Source: Flavobacteriaceae bacterium (GTDB lineage: Bacteria; Bacteroidota; Bacteroidia; Flavobacteriales; Flavobacteriaceae). From it: a stretch of 64,000 bases of DNA. Shown here piece after piece: positions 1 through 8,325 of the stretch. Made by a program: the position numbers and the translations under genes. Below the pieces are notes generated by a model that saw nothing but the letters and a program-made list of their open reading frames with translations, ran no database searches and had not been told where the DNA came from. The first letter of the stretch is position 1; each line of letters starts with the position of its first letter. Where the stretch lies: assembly GCA_947451525.1 (NCBI GenBank), contig CANFZM010000007.1:59452-123451 (forward strand), given 5' to 3'.

Positions 1-344
1 GTTCTAGTGGCAGTAAAAGAAAGGGAAGTTCTTGTAAAAGGATAGTCGTATTTATCTTTATAGGCTTTGGCTTCGGGATAAGAAATAATAGGATTCACTT
101 TCTCAATTTCGCCACCACCTTGATTTCTCGTATTGAATTCGTATTGGTTGATGCTAAAAGTATTCGAACCCATAGAAGCAAACTTTGAATTTAGGGTATA
201 ATCAATTGCCGAAACCACCGTTAGAATCCCCACTAATGCGGTAATTCCTATAGCAATAATCACAATTGTTAGAATCGTACGAAGCAGTTGGGCCCGAATA
301 GAACCTAATGCAATCTTTATATTTTCTTTAAAAACTCCTTTCAT
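1..344 (-). CDS. ABC transporter permease, MacB/FtsX type (N-terminal fragment)
   Basis: The reading frame starts with an ATG at 344 on the minus strand and runs off the left edge, giving about 114 residues. It begins MKGVFKENIKIALGSIRAQ, a short cytoplasmic N-terminus, followed by one hydrophobic segment (about residues 20-45, LLRTILTIVIIAIGITALVG) and a soluble stretch containing SMGSNTFSI. This is the start of a MacB-type permease: one membrane helix, then the large periplasmic MacB_PCD domain. Such permeases act in the inner membrane with an ABC ATPase to move lipoproteins, peptides or drugs. The C-terminal membrane helices lie outside the window, so the substrate cannot be judged. It is divergent from hisS, with about 140 bases between the two starts. 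Confidence 0.8.
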   Translation of the reverse strand, partial: MKGVFKENIKIALGSIRAQLLRTILTIVIIAIGITALVGILTVVSAIDYTLNSKFASMGSNTFSINQYEFNTRNQGGGEIEKVNPIISYPEAKAYKDKYDYPFTRTSLSFTATR

Positions 345-435
345 AATCTCAATTTGACACGAAATTACGTTTTTTGTTACAAGTTTGTCCCATAAGAATT
401 ATAAAATAGTTGAAAAAGTTGGATATTTGCAAATT

Positions 436-475
436 CAATTGATAATGAACAGTTGATAATTGACAATTCATAATT
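436..475. repeat. short AT-rich repeated motif in front of hisS
   Basis: The 40 bases just before hisS repeat variants of TTGATAAT and ATTGACAATT. Similar 'ATTGATAATTGACAATT' strings recur between genes in many flavobacterial genomes (recalled, not searched). It ends only about 8 bases before the hisS ATG, so it is part of the hisS leader. No function is evident. Confidence 0.35.
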
Positions 476-483
476 AAAAAGCA

Positions 484-1842
484 ATGGCTACAAAACCAAG
501 CATCCCAAAAGGCACACGCGATTTTTCACCAATTGAGGTTTCTAAACGCAACTATATTATTTCAATAATGCGCAATCATTTTGAAAAATACGGTTACCAA
601 CCCATAGAAACGCCAAGTTTTGAAAACTCCGATACCCTTATGGGAAAATACGGAGAAGAAGGCGATCGCTTGATTTTTAAAATATTGAATTCGGGAGATT
701 ATTTAGATAAAGTTTCTTCAGAAGAACTACAAACAATAAACTACAAACAATTAACAGGTAAAATCTCCGAAAAAGCACTTCGTTACGACCTAACCGTACC
801 GTTTGCAAGATACGTAGTACAACACCAAAACGAAATTGAATTTCCGTTCAAGCGCTACCAAATCCAACCCGTTTGGCGTGCCGACCGTCCGCAAAAAGGT
901 AGGTTTAGAGAATTTTTTCAATGCGATGCCGATGTTGTAGGTTCTACGTCTTTATGGCAAGAAGTGGAGTTGGTGCAATTGTACGATGCTGTTTTTGCAG
1001 AATTAGGATTGAATGGCGTTACTATCAAAATTAACAACCGTAAAATTTTATCTGGAATTGCTGAAGTTATTGGTGCTTCCGATAAATTAATTGATTTTAC
1101 AGTTGCACTGGATAAACTAGACAAAATAGGGGAGGATGGCGTAAAAAAAGAAATGCTCGAAAAAGGAATTTCTGAAAAAGCATTGCTTAAAGTTCAGCCG
1201 TTATTCAACTTTACAGGAACGATACAAGAAAAAATCGAGAAACTTTCTACCTTACTTTCGGCATCCGAAGAAGGAAAAAAAGGAATTGAAGAACTGCGAT
1301 TTATTTGTGAAAACGTAACCAAACTTGGATTGCATAAAGCAATTTTAGATTTGGATGTTACTTTGGCGCGTGGATTAAATTATTATACCGGAGCCATTTT
1401 TGAAGTTTCTGCACCCAAAGAAGTAGCCATGGGCTCAATTGGTGGTGGTGGAAGATACGATGATCTTACAGGAATTTTCGGATTAAAAAATATGAGTGGC
1501 GTAGGAATTTCGTTTGGTTTAGATCGTATTTATTTAGTTTTGGAAGAACTGAATTTATTTCCTCATACAGTTACTACTTCTACTAAAGTGATGTTTTTAA
1601 ACTTTGGTGATGCACAAGCATTTGGGGCTATGCAGGCTATTCAAAAATTGCGAAATCAAAATATTAAAGCCGAATTATATCCAGACGCTGCTAAAATGGA
1701 CAAACAATTTAAGCATGCCGAAAAAAGAGGAATTCCATTTGTGGTTAAAGAAATAGCAGGGGATTTATTTACTTTAAAAGATATAGTTTCTGGAGCGCAA
1801 ACTCAAGTTAACTTTACGGAATTATTGCAAAAGTTAGGTTAG
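484..1842 (+). CDS. hisS: histidyl-tRNA synthetase
   Basis: Cytoplasmic class II aminoacyl-tRNA synthetase that charges tRNA-His with histidine using ATP. The 452-residue protein shows PKGTRDFSP at the N-terminus, class II motif 2 region ([12 protein letters not shown], then [15 protein letters not shown]), the two histidine-specific motifs ([14 protein letters not shown] and [14 protein letters not shown]) and motif 3 ([17 protein letters not shown]), followed by an anticodon-binding domain of about 90 residues. The length and sequence match the longer, eukaryote-like HisRS typical of Bacteroidota rather than the ~420-residue E. coli form. The ATG at 484 directly precedes the conserved N-terminus. 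It stands alone: the divergent permease lies upstream and a terminator follows. This is a housekeeping gene, not part of the polysaccharide locus. Confidence 0.97.
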   Translation: MATKPSIPKGTRDFSPIEVSKRNYIISIMRNHFEKYGYQPIETPSFENSDTLMGKYGEEGDRLIFKILNSGDYLDKVSSEELQTINYKQLTGKISEKALRYDLTVPFARYVVQHQNEIEFPFKRYQIQPVWRADRPQKGRFREFFQCDADVVGSTSLWQEVELVQLYDAVFAELGLNGVTIKINNRKILSGIAEVIGASDKLIDFTVALDKLDKIGEDGVKKEMLEKGISEKALLKVQPLFNFTGTIQEKIEKLSTLLSASEEGKKGIEELRFICENVTKLGLHKAILDLDVTLARGLNYYTGAIFEVSAPKEVAMGSIGGGGRYDDLTGIFGLKNMSGVGISFGLDRIYLVLEELNLFPHTVTTSTKVMFLNFGDAQAFGAMQAIQKLRNQNIKAELYPDAAKMDKQFKHAEKRGIPFVVKEIAGDLFTLKDIVSGAQTQVNFTELLQKLG

Positions 1843-1889
1843 GTATTTGCTATCGTAATTACTTTATAAATTTAAATTTTTATTACCAA

Positions 1890-1927
1890 AAAACTTCTAA
1901 TATTGATACTATTGGAAGTTTTTTTTG
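1890..1927 (+). terminator. rho-independent terminator of hisS
   Basis: A 13-bp stem (1890-1902 with 1910-1922, one G-T pair) closes a 7-base loop and is followed by a run of T. It begins 48 bases after the hisS stop codon. The A-rich left flank means it could also act on the other strand. Confidence 0.8.
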
Positions 1928-2144
1928 TTTAATTAATTTCTCGTTTTTGTAACAAATTCTGTTTGTTTAATTCATTTTTTTCTTTAAATCCCTACAATAA
2001 CTTCAAAAATAAAAATTTCTAATTAAAGTTTTTTTAACGGATTTTCAAATTAGGAATTATATAAAAAAAGCAGATATTTTTTTCATTTTCTTTTTTTAAG
2101 CCTTAATTTCCTGGTTTCTGTACAATTTTACCCCTATTTTAGTA

Positions 2145-2174
2145 TTGATCAGTTGTAAATAGTTATTAGTTTTG
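2145..2174 (+). promoter_or_regulatory. candidate Bacteroidota-type promoter for the T9SS gene
   Basis: TAGTTTTG at 2167-2174 fits the TAnnTTTG -7 box used by Bacteroidota sigma factors, and a TTG at 2145-2147 lies 19 bases upstream in the -33 position. The predicted start of transcription is about 70 bases before the ATG at 2251. Matches of this kind also occur by chance in AT-rich DNA. Confidence 0.4.
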
Positions 2175-2250
2175 TCATTAGAAGAAAACTTTATAATTCA
2201 ATTTCTATAGTTATTATTCTTTTTAAAATATATCAACTAAATAAACCTTT

Positions 2251-5200
2251 ATGAGAAAATCATTACACAACTTTAAATTTCTTTTTCTAGCACTTTTGTT
2301 TTGTGCTAATGTAAGTTGGAGCCAAACAATTTTTCAAGAAACTTTTGGTTCAACTGCTTTTACAGTTACCAATAATTATTCTGGAGGAACTTCATCTCCT
2401 GCTGTTAATTATACTACAAACATTGCAGGGTATAGCGCTGTAGGTTTAGATACTAACAATAATGGTTTTTTAAACTTTATGCCAAATACAGGAACTGGTG
2501 CTAATAGAGTTAGTGTGGTTGGGGCTTTACCAACTGGTTCTGGTTTAAATGGAGTATTGCATTCTAATACTAATCTTGTTACTTGGACAGTAAATATGAA
2601 GTCTTCAAGATTATCTACCAATACATTTTCTTCTTCAACAGGTTATCCTGCAAATAAATATTTTAATGCTGTTGTTTTATGTGCTACCAATGGTAATTTA
2701 ATATCCAATATGTCATCTCCAGGTACTGGTTATGCTGTAGTAGTGCAAAAAAGCAGTAATAATAGTGTGTCTGGTAAAGCAAGTATTAATTTAATCAAAT
2801 TTAGTAACGGAATTGGGGATGTTGTAAATGAAGCTTCTGTAGTTACAAGATTAATTGAATCTCCAGAGTTAGCACAAATTCCAAGTGCAACAACGCCTAA
2901 TAATTTAAGTGTTAAAGTTACTTACAATTCTTCAATTGATCTTTGGGAACTTTCTTATCGTGAAGATGCAGGAACAATTATTTTAGATGCGGCTACCGGA
3001 TCTTTAACTCTTGGAGGTACAGCAACTGATGTGCCTACTACATCTGCAATGACAAATTTTGGATATGTTGTAGGTTTACAAAGCAGTACAAATGTTGCCG
3101 GTTCCTACCAATTTGATAATTTACAAATAACTTTAAGTCCACCACCAGCTTATACTGCTCCTCCAGTAGTTGAAAAAAGACAAGCATTAAATAGTTCTTT
3201 AAACCCAACAGTTGCTAATTTAGTTGCAACTGGAACAAATTTAAAATGGTACGCTGCTTTAACAGGTGGTTCTCCTATAGCATCTTCAGCACCTTTAAGT
3301 TATACTAATTATTATGTATCTCAAACGGTAAATGGTACTGAAAGTACTAGAGTTGCAACACAAGTATTTGTTGGAGATACAGCATTAAAAACATTACCAT
3401 TTTACGAAGGTTTTGCTGGTTACAATATTGCTGATAAATTGATATTAATGAATAATGGTGCTAATACGCTTTTAACAACTAATAACGGAGTTGGTTTAGG
3501 TTCATGGTCTATTACTCCAAGTGCTAATATTACAGATGATGTAACTATTGTTGCATCGCCAGGATGGAGTGCAAATGTGCTTCCAACTGAAACAGGTAAT
3601 GCAATTACTTATGCAGGATCTGGTATTGATCCAGAATTGCAATTTACTAATACCACTAGCGGAAGTTTATACTCTTCTTTTGTTTTTACTGCTGCAGATG
3701 CGACTTCAATTGTTGCTTCAACTACTACAGATTCTAACTATTCTATTCCAACTGGATTTTATAGTTTTTTATCAGAATCTATCAATTCTGGTACAGGATC
3801 TGTGTCAACTTACTACACATCGAGTGTTATGTTTAGAAAAAATATTGCTACGGGCAAATTCAATCTAGGATTATCTAAATCAAATAGTATTACAGAGTGT
3901 GTTTGGAGTCCTACAGAATATGACTTTAATACACAACATGTAATTGTAATAAGTTATGAAAATATTGGAGATGCGAATGATTTAAACCAGGTTTCTAATT
4001 TATGGATAGACCCAACAACTACTACACAACCTGCTGCTACTTTATCGCAAAATAATCCATTAACTCCAGTAACTAGAAGTAATATAGATAGAATAAAATT
4101 AGTTCAAGCATCTTCAGCTTCTACGCCATTAATTACAATGGATGAAATTAGAGTTGCAAATAATTGGGGACAAACTTTAGGTGGACCTTCAACCTATGTT
4201 GCTTTGCCAGTTGTTGAATCAAGACAAGCATTTAACAGTAATTCAAATCCAATAGTTGCTAACTTAGTTGCTACAGGAAGTAATTTAAAATGGTATTCCA
4301 CTTCTACAGGAGGTTCTGTATTGGCAACTTCAACACCTTTAACTTACAGTAATTATTATGTTTCTCAAACGGTTAATGGCAACGAAAGTCCAAGAGTTGG
4401 AACCCAAGTTTTCGTAGGAGATACTGCATTAAAAACTTTGCCATTATATGAAAATTTTGGAAGTTATACTATTGCTGATAAATTAATTTTAATGAATAAT
4501 GGAGCAAATACTCTTGTTGCTACTAATGCAGGTGTTGGTTTAGGATCTTGGTCTATAACTCCTAGTTCAAATATTACAGATGATGTTACTGTTTTAGCTT
4601 CTCCAACATGGACTCCGAATATTCTTCCTGCTGCAATTGGAAATGCAATTACATATTCTGGATCTGGAATTGATCCTGAATTACATTTTACTAATACTAC
4701 AAGTGGTTCTTTATATTCGTCTTTAGTATTTACTGCAGCTGATGCTTCTACTATAGTAGCCTCTACTACTACAGACTCTAATTATTCTACTCCAACTGGA
4801 TTTTACAGTTTTTTAGCGGAATCAATTAATACGGGTACAGGTACTGTTGCAACAGATTATGCTTCTAGTATTATGTTTAGAAAAAATATGGTTTCTGGTA
4901 AATTTAACTTAGGATTGTCAAAATCCAATAGTAGTACAGAATGTGTTTGGAGCCCTACGGAGTATGATTTTAACACACAGCATGTTATCGTAATTAGTTA
5001 TGAGAATATTGGAATTACTAATACTTTAAACCAGATATCTAATTTGTGGATTGACCCAACAACTACAGCACAACCTGCTGCTACTTTATCTCAAAATAAT
5101 CCTTTAACAGCTGTTAGCAGAGATCATTTAGACCGAATTAAACTTGTACAAGCTTCTTCTTCTTCTACACCTACAATTATTATCGATGAGGTTAGGGTTG

Positions 5201-6525
5201 CAAATAACTGGGGAGAATCTATAGGTGGACCTTCAACGTTTGCAGTTTTGCCTACTGTTGAATCTAGACAAGCATTTAATAGCAATTCAAATCCAACCGT
5301 TGCCGACTTAGTAGCTACTGGAACTAATTTACAATGGTATACTGCTTCTACTGGAGGTGCCGCATTAGTATCTTCAACACCATTAACTTATGCCAATTAT
5401 TATGTGTCGCAAACCAATAATGGAATTGAAAGTCCTAGAGTTGGAACAGAAGTATTTGTTGGTGATATTGCACTAAAAACATTGCCTTTTTACGAAAGTT
5501 TTGGCGATTATAATATTGCAGATAAATTGATATTAATGAATAATAATTCTAGCACCCTTCTAGCAACTAATAATGGTGTTGGATTAGGTTCATGGTCTTT
5601 AACTCCAAGTAGTAATATTACAGATGATGTATCTATAGTAGCTTCTCCAGTATGGAATATACTTCCAGTTGCAACAGGAAATGCAATTTCTTTTGTTGGC
5701 TCAGGAATTGATCCAGAAATAAAATTTACTAATACTACCAGTGGAAATTTGTTTTCTTCATTTGTGTTTAATGCTGCCGATGCACCATCTATTGTAGCAT
5801 CTACTACTTCAGACCCTAATTATTCTACTCCAACTGGATTTTATAGTTTTTCATCTGAAATTGTAGATTCGGTTTCAGGTTTAGTTACGGCTGGTTATGC
5901 ATCGGATGTAATGTTCAGAAAAAACATGACTACAGGTAAATATAACCTTGGTTTATCCAAATCCAATAGTGGTACGGATTGTGTTTGGAGTCCTACAGAA
6001 TATAACTTTAATTCACAACATGTTATTGTAATTAGTTATGAAAACATTGGAAGTGCCGATACATTAAATCAAGTATCTAATTTATGGATAGATCCTCTTT
6101 CTGTTTTTACATCACCTACTTTATCTCAAAACAATCCAACAACTCCTGTTGGTAGAGATCATTTAGACAGAATTAAATTAGTACAAGCATCGTCATCCTC
6201 TACACCATTATTTATTGTTGATGAAATTAGAGTTGGAAATAATTTTGCAGATGCATATTTAGAAACTACTTTAAGTGCTAATGAGGTAATGAATATATCT
6301 GGACTTAAAATGTATCCAAATCCAGTTGCAAACGGAAAATTATACATTACTTCTTCTTCTGATTTAGAAAAACAAGTGATTATTTATAACACTTTAGGTC
6401 AAGAAGTACTTCAAACTAAAATTACAACAGAAGCAATTAATGTTTCTAGTTTAAGTAAAGGAACTTATTTTGTAAAAATTATAGAAGAAGGAAATTCAGT
6501 TACTAAAAAATTGATTGTACAATAA
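2251..6525 (+). CDS. large T9SS-secreted surface protein with three ~348-residue repeats
   Basis: The 1424-residue protein has a signal peptide (residues 1-25, ending VSWSQ), a unique N-terminal region to about residue 300, three long repeats starting near residues 303, 651 and 999, and a C-terminal Por/T9SS sorting domain (about 1350-1424, MYPNPVANGKLYI ... GTYFVKI ... KKLIVQ). Each repeat opens with a flavobacterial Ig-like module (VATGTNLKWY ... YYVSQTVNG) followed by a ~270-residue segment beginning LKTLPFYEGF that resembles a lectin-like jelly roll but has no family I can name. T9SS cargo is exported to the periplasm, moved across the outer membrane and anchored or released. No catalytic motif is visible; an adhesive or carbohydrate-binding role is a guess. 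The same Ig-like module occurs in the 1603-residue protein at 56427-61238. It is flanked by its own promoter and terminator candidates, so probably monocistronic. Confidence 0.85.
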   Translation: MRKSLHNFKFLFLALLFCANVSWSQTIFQETFGSTAFTVTNNYSGGTSSPAVNYTTNIAGYSAVGLDTNNNGFLNFMPNTGTGANRVSVVGALPTGSGLNGVLHSNTNLVTWTVNMKSSRLSTNTFSSSTGYPANKYFNAVVLCATNGNLISNMSSPGTGYAVVVQKSSNNSVSGKASINLIKFSNGIGDVVNEASVVTRLIESPELAQIPSATTPNNLSVKVTYNSSIDLWELSYREDAGTIILDAATGSLTLGGTATDVPTTSAMTNFGYVVGLQSSTNVAGSYQFDNLQITLSPPPAYTAPPVVEKRQALNSSLNPTVANLVATGTNLKWYAALTGGSPIASSAPLSYTNYYVSQTVNGTESTRVATQVFVGDTALKTLPFYEGFAGYNIADKLILMNNGANTLLTTNNGVGLGSWSITPSANITDDVTIVASPGWSANVLPTETGNAITYAGSGIDPELQFTNTTSGSLYSSFVFTAADATSIVASTTTDSNYSIPTGFYSFLSESINSGTGSVSTYYTSSVMFRKNIATGKFNLGLSKSNSITECVWSPTEYDFNTQHVIVISYENIGDANDLNQVSNLWIDPTTTTQPAATLSQNNPLTPVTRSNIDRIKLVQASSASTPLITMDEIRVANNWGQTLGGPSTYVALPVVESRQAFNSNSNPIVANLVATGSNLKWYSTSTGGSVLATSTPLTYSNYYVSQTVNGNESPRVGTQVFVGDTALKTLPLYENFGSYTIADKLILMNNGANTLVATNAGVGLGSWSITPSSNITDDVTVLASPTWTPNILPAAIGNAITYSGSGIDPELHFTNTTSGSLYSSLVFTAADASTIVASTTTDSNYSTPTGFYSFLAESINTGTGTVATDYASSIMFRKNMVSGKFNLGLSKSNSSTECVWSPTEYDFNTQHVIVISYENIGITNTLNQISNLWIDPTTTAQPAATLSQNNPLTAVSRDHLDRIKLVQASSSSTPTIIIDEVRVANNWGESIGGPSTFAVLPTVESRQAFNSNSNPTVADLVATGTNLQWYTASTGGAALVSSTPLTYANYYVSQTNNGIESPRVGTEVFVGDIALKTLPFYESFGDYNIADKLILMNNNSSTLLATNNGVGLGSWSLTPSSNITDDVSIVASPVWNILPVATGNAISFVGSGIDPEIKFTNTTSGNLFSSFVFNAADAPSIVASTTSDPNYSTPTGFYSFSSEIVDSVSGLVTAGYASDVMFRKNMTTGKYNLGLSKSNSGTDCVWSPTEYNFNSQHVIVISYENIGSADTLNQVSNLWIDPLSVFTSPTLSQNNPTTPVGRDHLDRIKLVQASSSSTPLFIVDEIRVGNNFADAYLETTLSANEVMNISGLKMYPNPVANGKLYITSSSDLEKQVIIYNTLGQEVLQTKITTEAINVSSLSKGTYFVKIIEEGNSVTKKLIVQ
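3157..6264 (+). repeat. three tandem ~1044-bp in-frame repeats
   Basis: Units start at about 3157, 4201 and 5245 and are spaced 1044 bp apart. They are clearly homologous at the protein level (long runs such as ECVWSPTEYDFNTQHVIVIS are nearly unchanged) but have many silent differences in DNA, so the duplications are not very recent or are under selection for protein sequence. Confidence 0.8.
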
Positions 6526-6546
6526 TTATTAATTCACTATAAATTG

Positions 6547-6586
6547 AAAATGCGGTATTTTTTTATAAAAGATATCGCATTTTTAT
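6547..6586 (+). terminator. rho-independent terminator after the T9SS gene
   Basis: A 12-bp stem (6547-6558 with 6572-6583, one G-T pair) with an A/T loop and a following T run lies 21 bases after the stop at 6525 and just before the esterase start at 6605. It should separate the T9SS gene from the downstream PL28 cluster. Confidence 0.75.
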
Positions 6587-6604
6587 TTAAAATTTAATTC
6601 TCTA

Positions 6605-7501
6605 ATGAAAAAAAATATCTTGTTAGCACTAGCATTAGTTCTAATTGCAACAATTAGTACTGCACAAATTAAAGATTCAATTATAAAAAAACCTGTTGCT
6701 TTTCCTAAAAATTACGTGGCGCAACTCGATGTTGTTTATACCAAAGTAAAAGATTGGGAAGGTAAAGCCGATTTGTATTTGGCTCTAAACGAAACCAAAC
6801 CAACTCCAATTATCATTAATATTCATGGTGGTGGTTGGAAAACAGGATCTAAAGATACCCAAGGAGGGTTTTATCCATTTTTTAAAGCAGGATTTGCTGT
6901 TGCCAATATGGAATACCGAATGAGTGATCAAGCAAAAGCACCTGCAGCAATAGAAGACACTAGATGCATGCTGGTTTATTTAATTCAAAATGCCAAAAAA
7001 CTAAACATTGATCCCAATAAGATTATTATCATGGGCGGAAGTGCAGGAGGACATTTGGCATTAATGGGAGGTTTGTTAGGTAATGACCATCGTTTTGATA
7101 CGAATTGCAAAGGAACCGAAAATATTAAAGTTGCTGCAATTATTGATAAATATGGTATTATGGATGTTTGGGATTGGACTTATGGCCCAGACCATAAAAG
7201 TTCTTCTCCTGCATTTTGGCTTGGTGACAATGCTAAAAATGAAGCGTTTATTAAAACAGTTTCTCCAATTACTTATATAACTAAAAATAGTCCGCCTGTT
7301 TTTATTGTTCATGGCGATGCCGATCCAACGGTTCCTTACCACCAATCGGTTGATTTGTATAAAAGATTACAGGAATTGGGTGTTAAATCCGAATTTTTCA
7401 CTGTTCCAGGAGGCTTACACGGAAAATTTGAAAAAGATAAAAACACCGAAATTAATGAAGCGATACTGAAATTCATTGCCAGTTTAGCACCATTTAAATA
7501 A
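6605..7501 (+). CDS. secreted alpha/beta-hydrolase carbohydrate esterase (BD-FAE/acetylesterase-like)
   Basis: The 298-residue protein has a signal peptide (1-20, ending STAQ) and an alpha/beta-hydrolase fold. The oxyanion-hole motif HGGGW is at residues 74-78, the nucleophile is Ser146 in GGSAGG, and the remaining triad members are likely Asp240 (HGDADPTVPYH) and His272 (GGLHGKF). HGGGW plus GxSAGG is typical of the BD-FAE/lipase-esterase group that removes acetyl or feruloyl groups from polysaccharides; exact substrate cannot be read from sequence. It is the first gene of a tight plus-strand group with two PL28-like lyases, a TonB receptor and a second esterase, which suggests de-acylation of the lyase substrate. 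No T9SS domain is present, so a periplasmic location is likely. Confidence 0.85.
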   Translation: MKKNILLALALVLIATISTAQIKDSIIKKPVAFPKNYVAQLDVVYTKVKDWEGKADLYLALNETKPTPIIINIHGGGWKTGSKDTQGGFYPFFKAGFAVANMEYRMSDQAKAPAAIEDTRCMLVYLIQNAKKLNIDPNKIIIMGGSAGGHLALMGGLLGNDHRFDTNCKGTENIKVAAIIDKYGIMDVWDWTYGPDHKSSSPAFWLGDNAKNEAFIKTVSPITYITKNSPPVFIVHGDADPTVPYHQSVDLYKRLQELGVKSEFFTVPGGLHGKFEKDKNTEINEAILKFIASLAPFK

Positions 7502-7528
7502 AATTACAAATTAGATAATTACCCCCAA

Positions 7529-8317
7529 ATGAAATTATACCATGCCCTTTTTATTGCTGCATTTCCTATTGTTTGTCATTCACAAGTGATTTTAAAAGCA
7601 GACGGTCCCGGAAATACTTATGAATTAATTAATAGTGTTTTAGCCCCAGGAAGTGAAGCTGTAGAAAATCCAGAATGTATCCATGCGTCTTTTGGAAGGC
7701 ATATTGCTGAAGTTTGGGATGCCGATTTAAAAGCGAATGTTTTCGAATTTTATTCCCATGTAAAACCCGATAACGACAGATGTGAAAAGGAAGATCGGCA
7801 ACGTGTAGAAATAAAAACGTATGAGCAATCTCCAGATAATTTGAGAGGAACTTTAGGCGAAACAGTAACTTATAACTGGAAATTTAAGCTTCCAATTGGG
7901 TTTCAACCTTCTACGAGTTTCACGCATTTACATCAAATTAAAGCCGTTGGAGGCTCGCAAGATTTGCCAATATTCACAATAACAGCAAGAAAAGGTAAAG
8001 AAAATCAATTGGTTGTGATTCACGATAACGAAACCACTGTTGCAAGAGCTGATCTTTCCGAATTTGAAGGTGTATGGGTGGAAGTTACCGAGAAAATTAA
8101 AATTGGTGCTAACGGAACCTATTCTATATCCATTAAAAAAGTAAAAAACGGACAAGAATTACTTTCTTTTAGTAGCAAAGACATCCGAACCATTAGACCC
8201 GATAATAATTTCATCCGTCCAAAATGGGGAATATACAGAAGTCTTAAAAAAGCAGAAGAATTAAGAGACGAAGCCGTTCGATTTAATGATTTTTCTATTA
8301 ACGAAGAAGCAAAATAG
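7529..8317 (+). CDS. PL28-type polysaccharide lyase (ulvan-lyase-like), short form
   Basis: The 262-residue protein has a signal peptide (1-18, ending VCHSQ) followed by a single beta-jelly-roll catalytic domain. Sequence blocks GPGNTYELINSVLAPG, FGRHIAEVWD, DRQRVEIKTY, FTHLHQIKAVGG and RPKWGIYRSL match my memory of the PL28 ulvan lyase of Nonlabens ulvanivorans. PL28 enzymes cleave between sulfated rhamnose and glucuronate or iduronate by beta-elimination. There is no C-terminal sorting domain, so it is probably periplasmic or otherwise membrane-retained, unlike its paralogue at 10813-11919. It lies 27 bases after the esterase and 8 bases before the TonB receptor, so co-transcription is likely. 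The family assignment is from memory; another heparin-lyase-like jelly-roll family is the main alternative. Confidence 0.75.
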   Translation: MKLYHALFIAAFPIVCHSQVILKADGPGNTYELINSVLAPGSEAVENPECIHASFGRHIAEVWDADLKANVFEFYSHVKPDNDRCEKEDRQRVEIKTYEQSPDNLRGTLGETVTYNWKFKLPIGFQPSTSFTHLHQIKAVGGSQDLPIFTITARKGKENQLVVIHDNETTVARADLSEFEGVWVEVTEKIKIGANGTYSISIKKVKNGQELLSFSSKDIRTIRPDNNFIRPKWGIYRSLKKAEELRDEAVRFNDFSINEEAK

Positions 8318-8325
8318 TTTAAAAA

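Larger units (their letters stand above)
1843..2250. other. intergenic stretch between hisS and the large T9SS gene
   Basis: A 408-base AT-rich gap. It holds the hisS terminator at 1890-1927 and a candidate promoter at 2145-2174. Between these (about 1930-2140) I see only poly-A/T-rich sequence and no convincing small gene or RNA structure. Confidence 0.6.

Noticed and set aside
3548..3868. 106-residue Leu/Gln-rich frame within the first T9SS gene
   Set aside because: It is a shifted-frame reading of the long repeat coding region, with no start context or recognisable domain.
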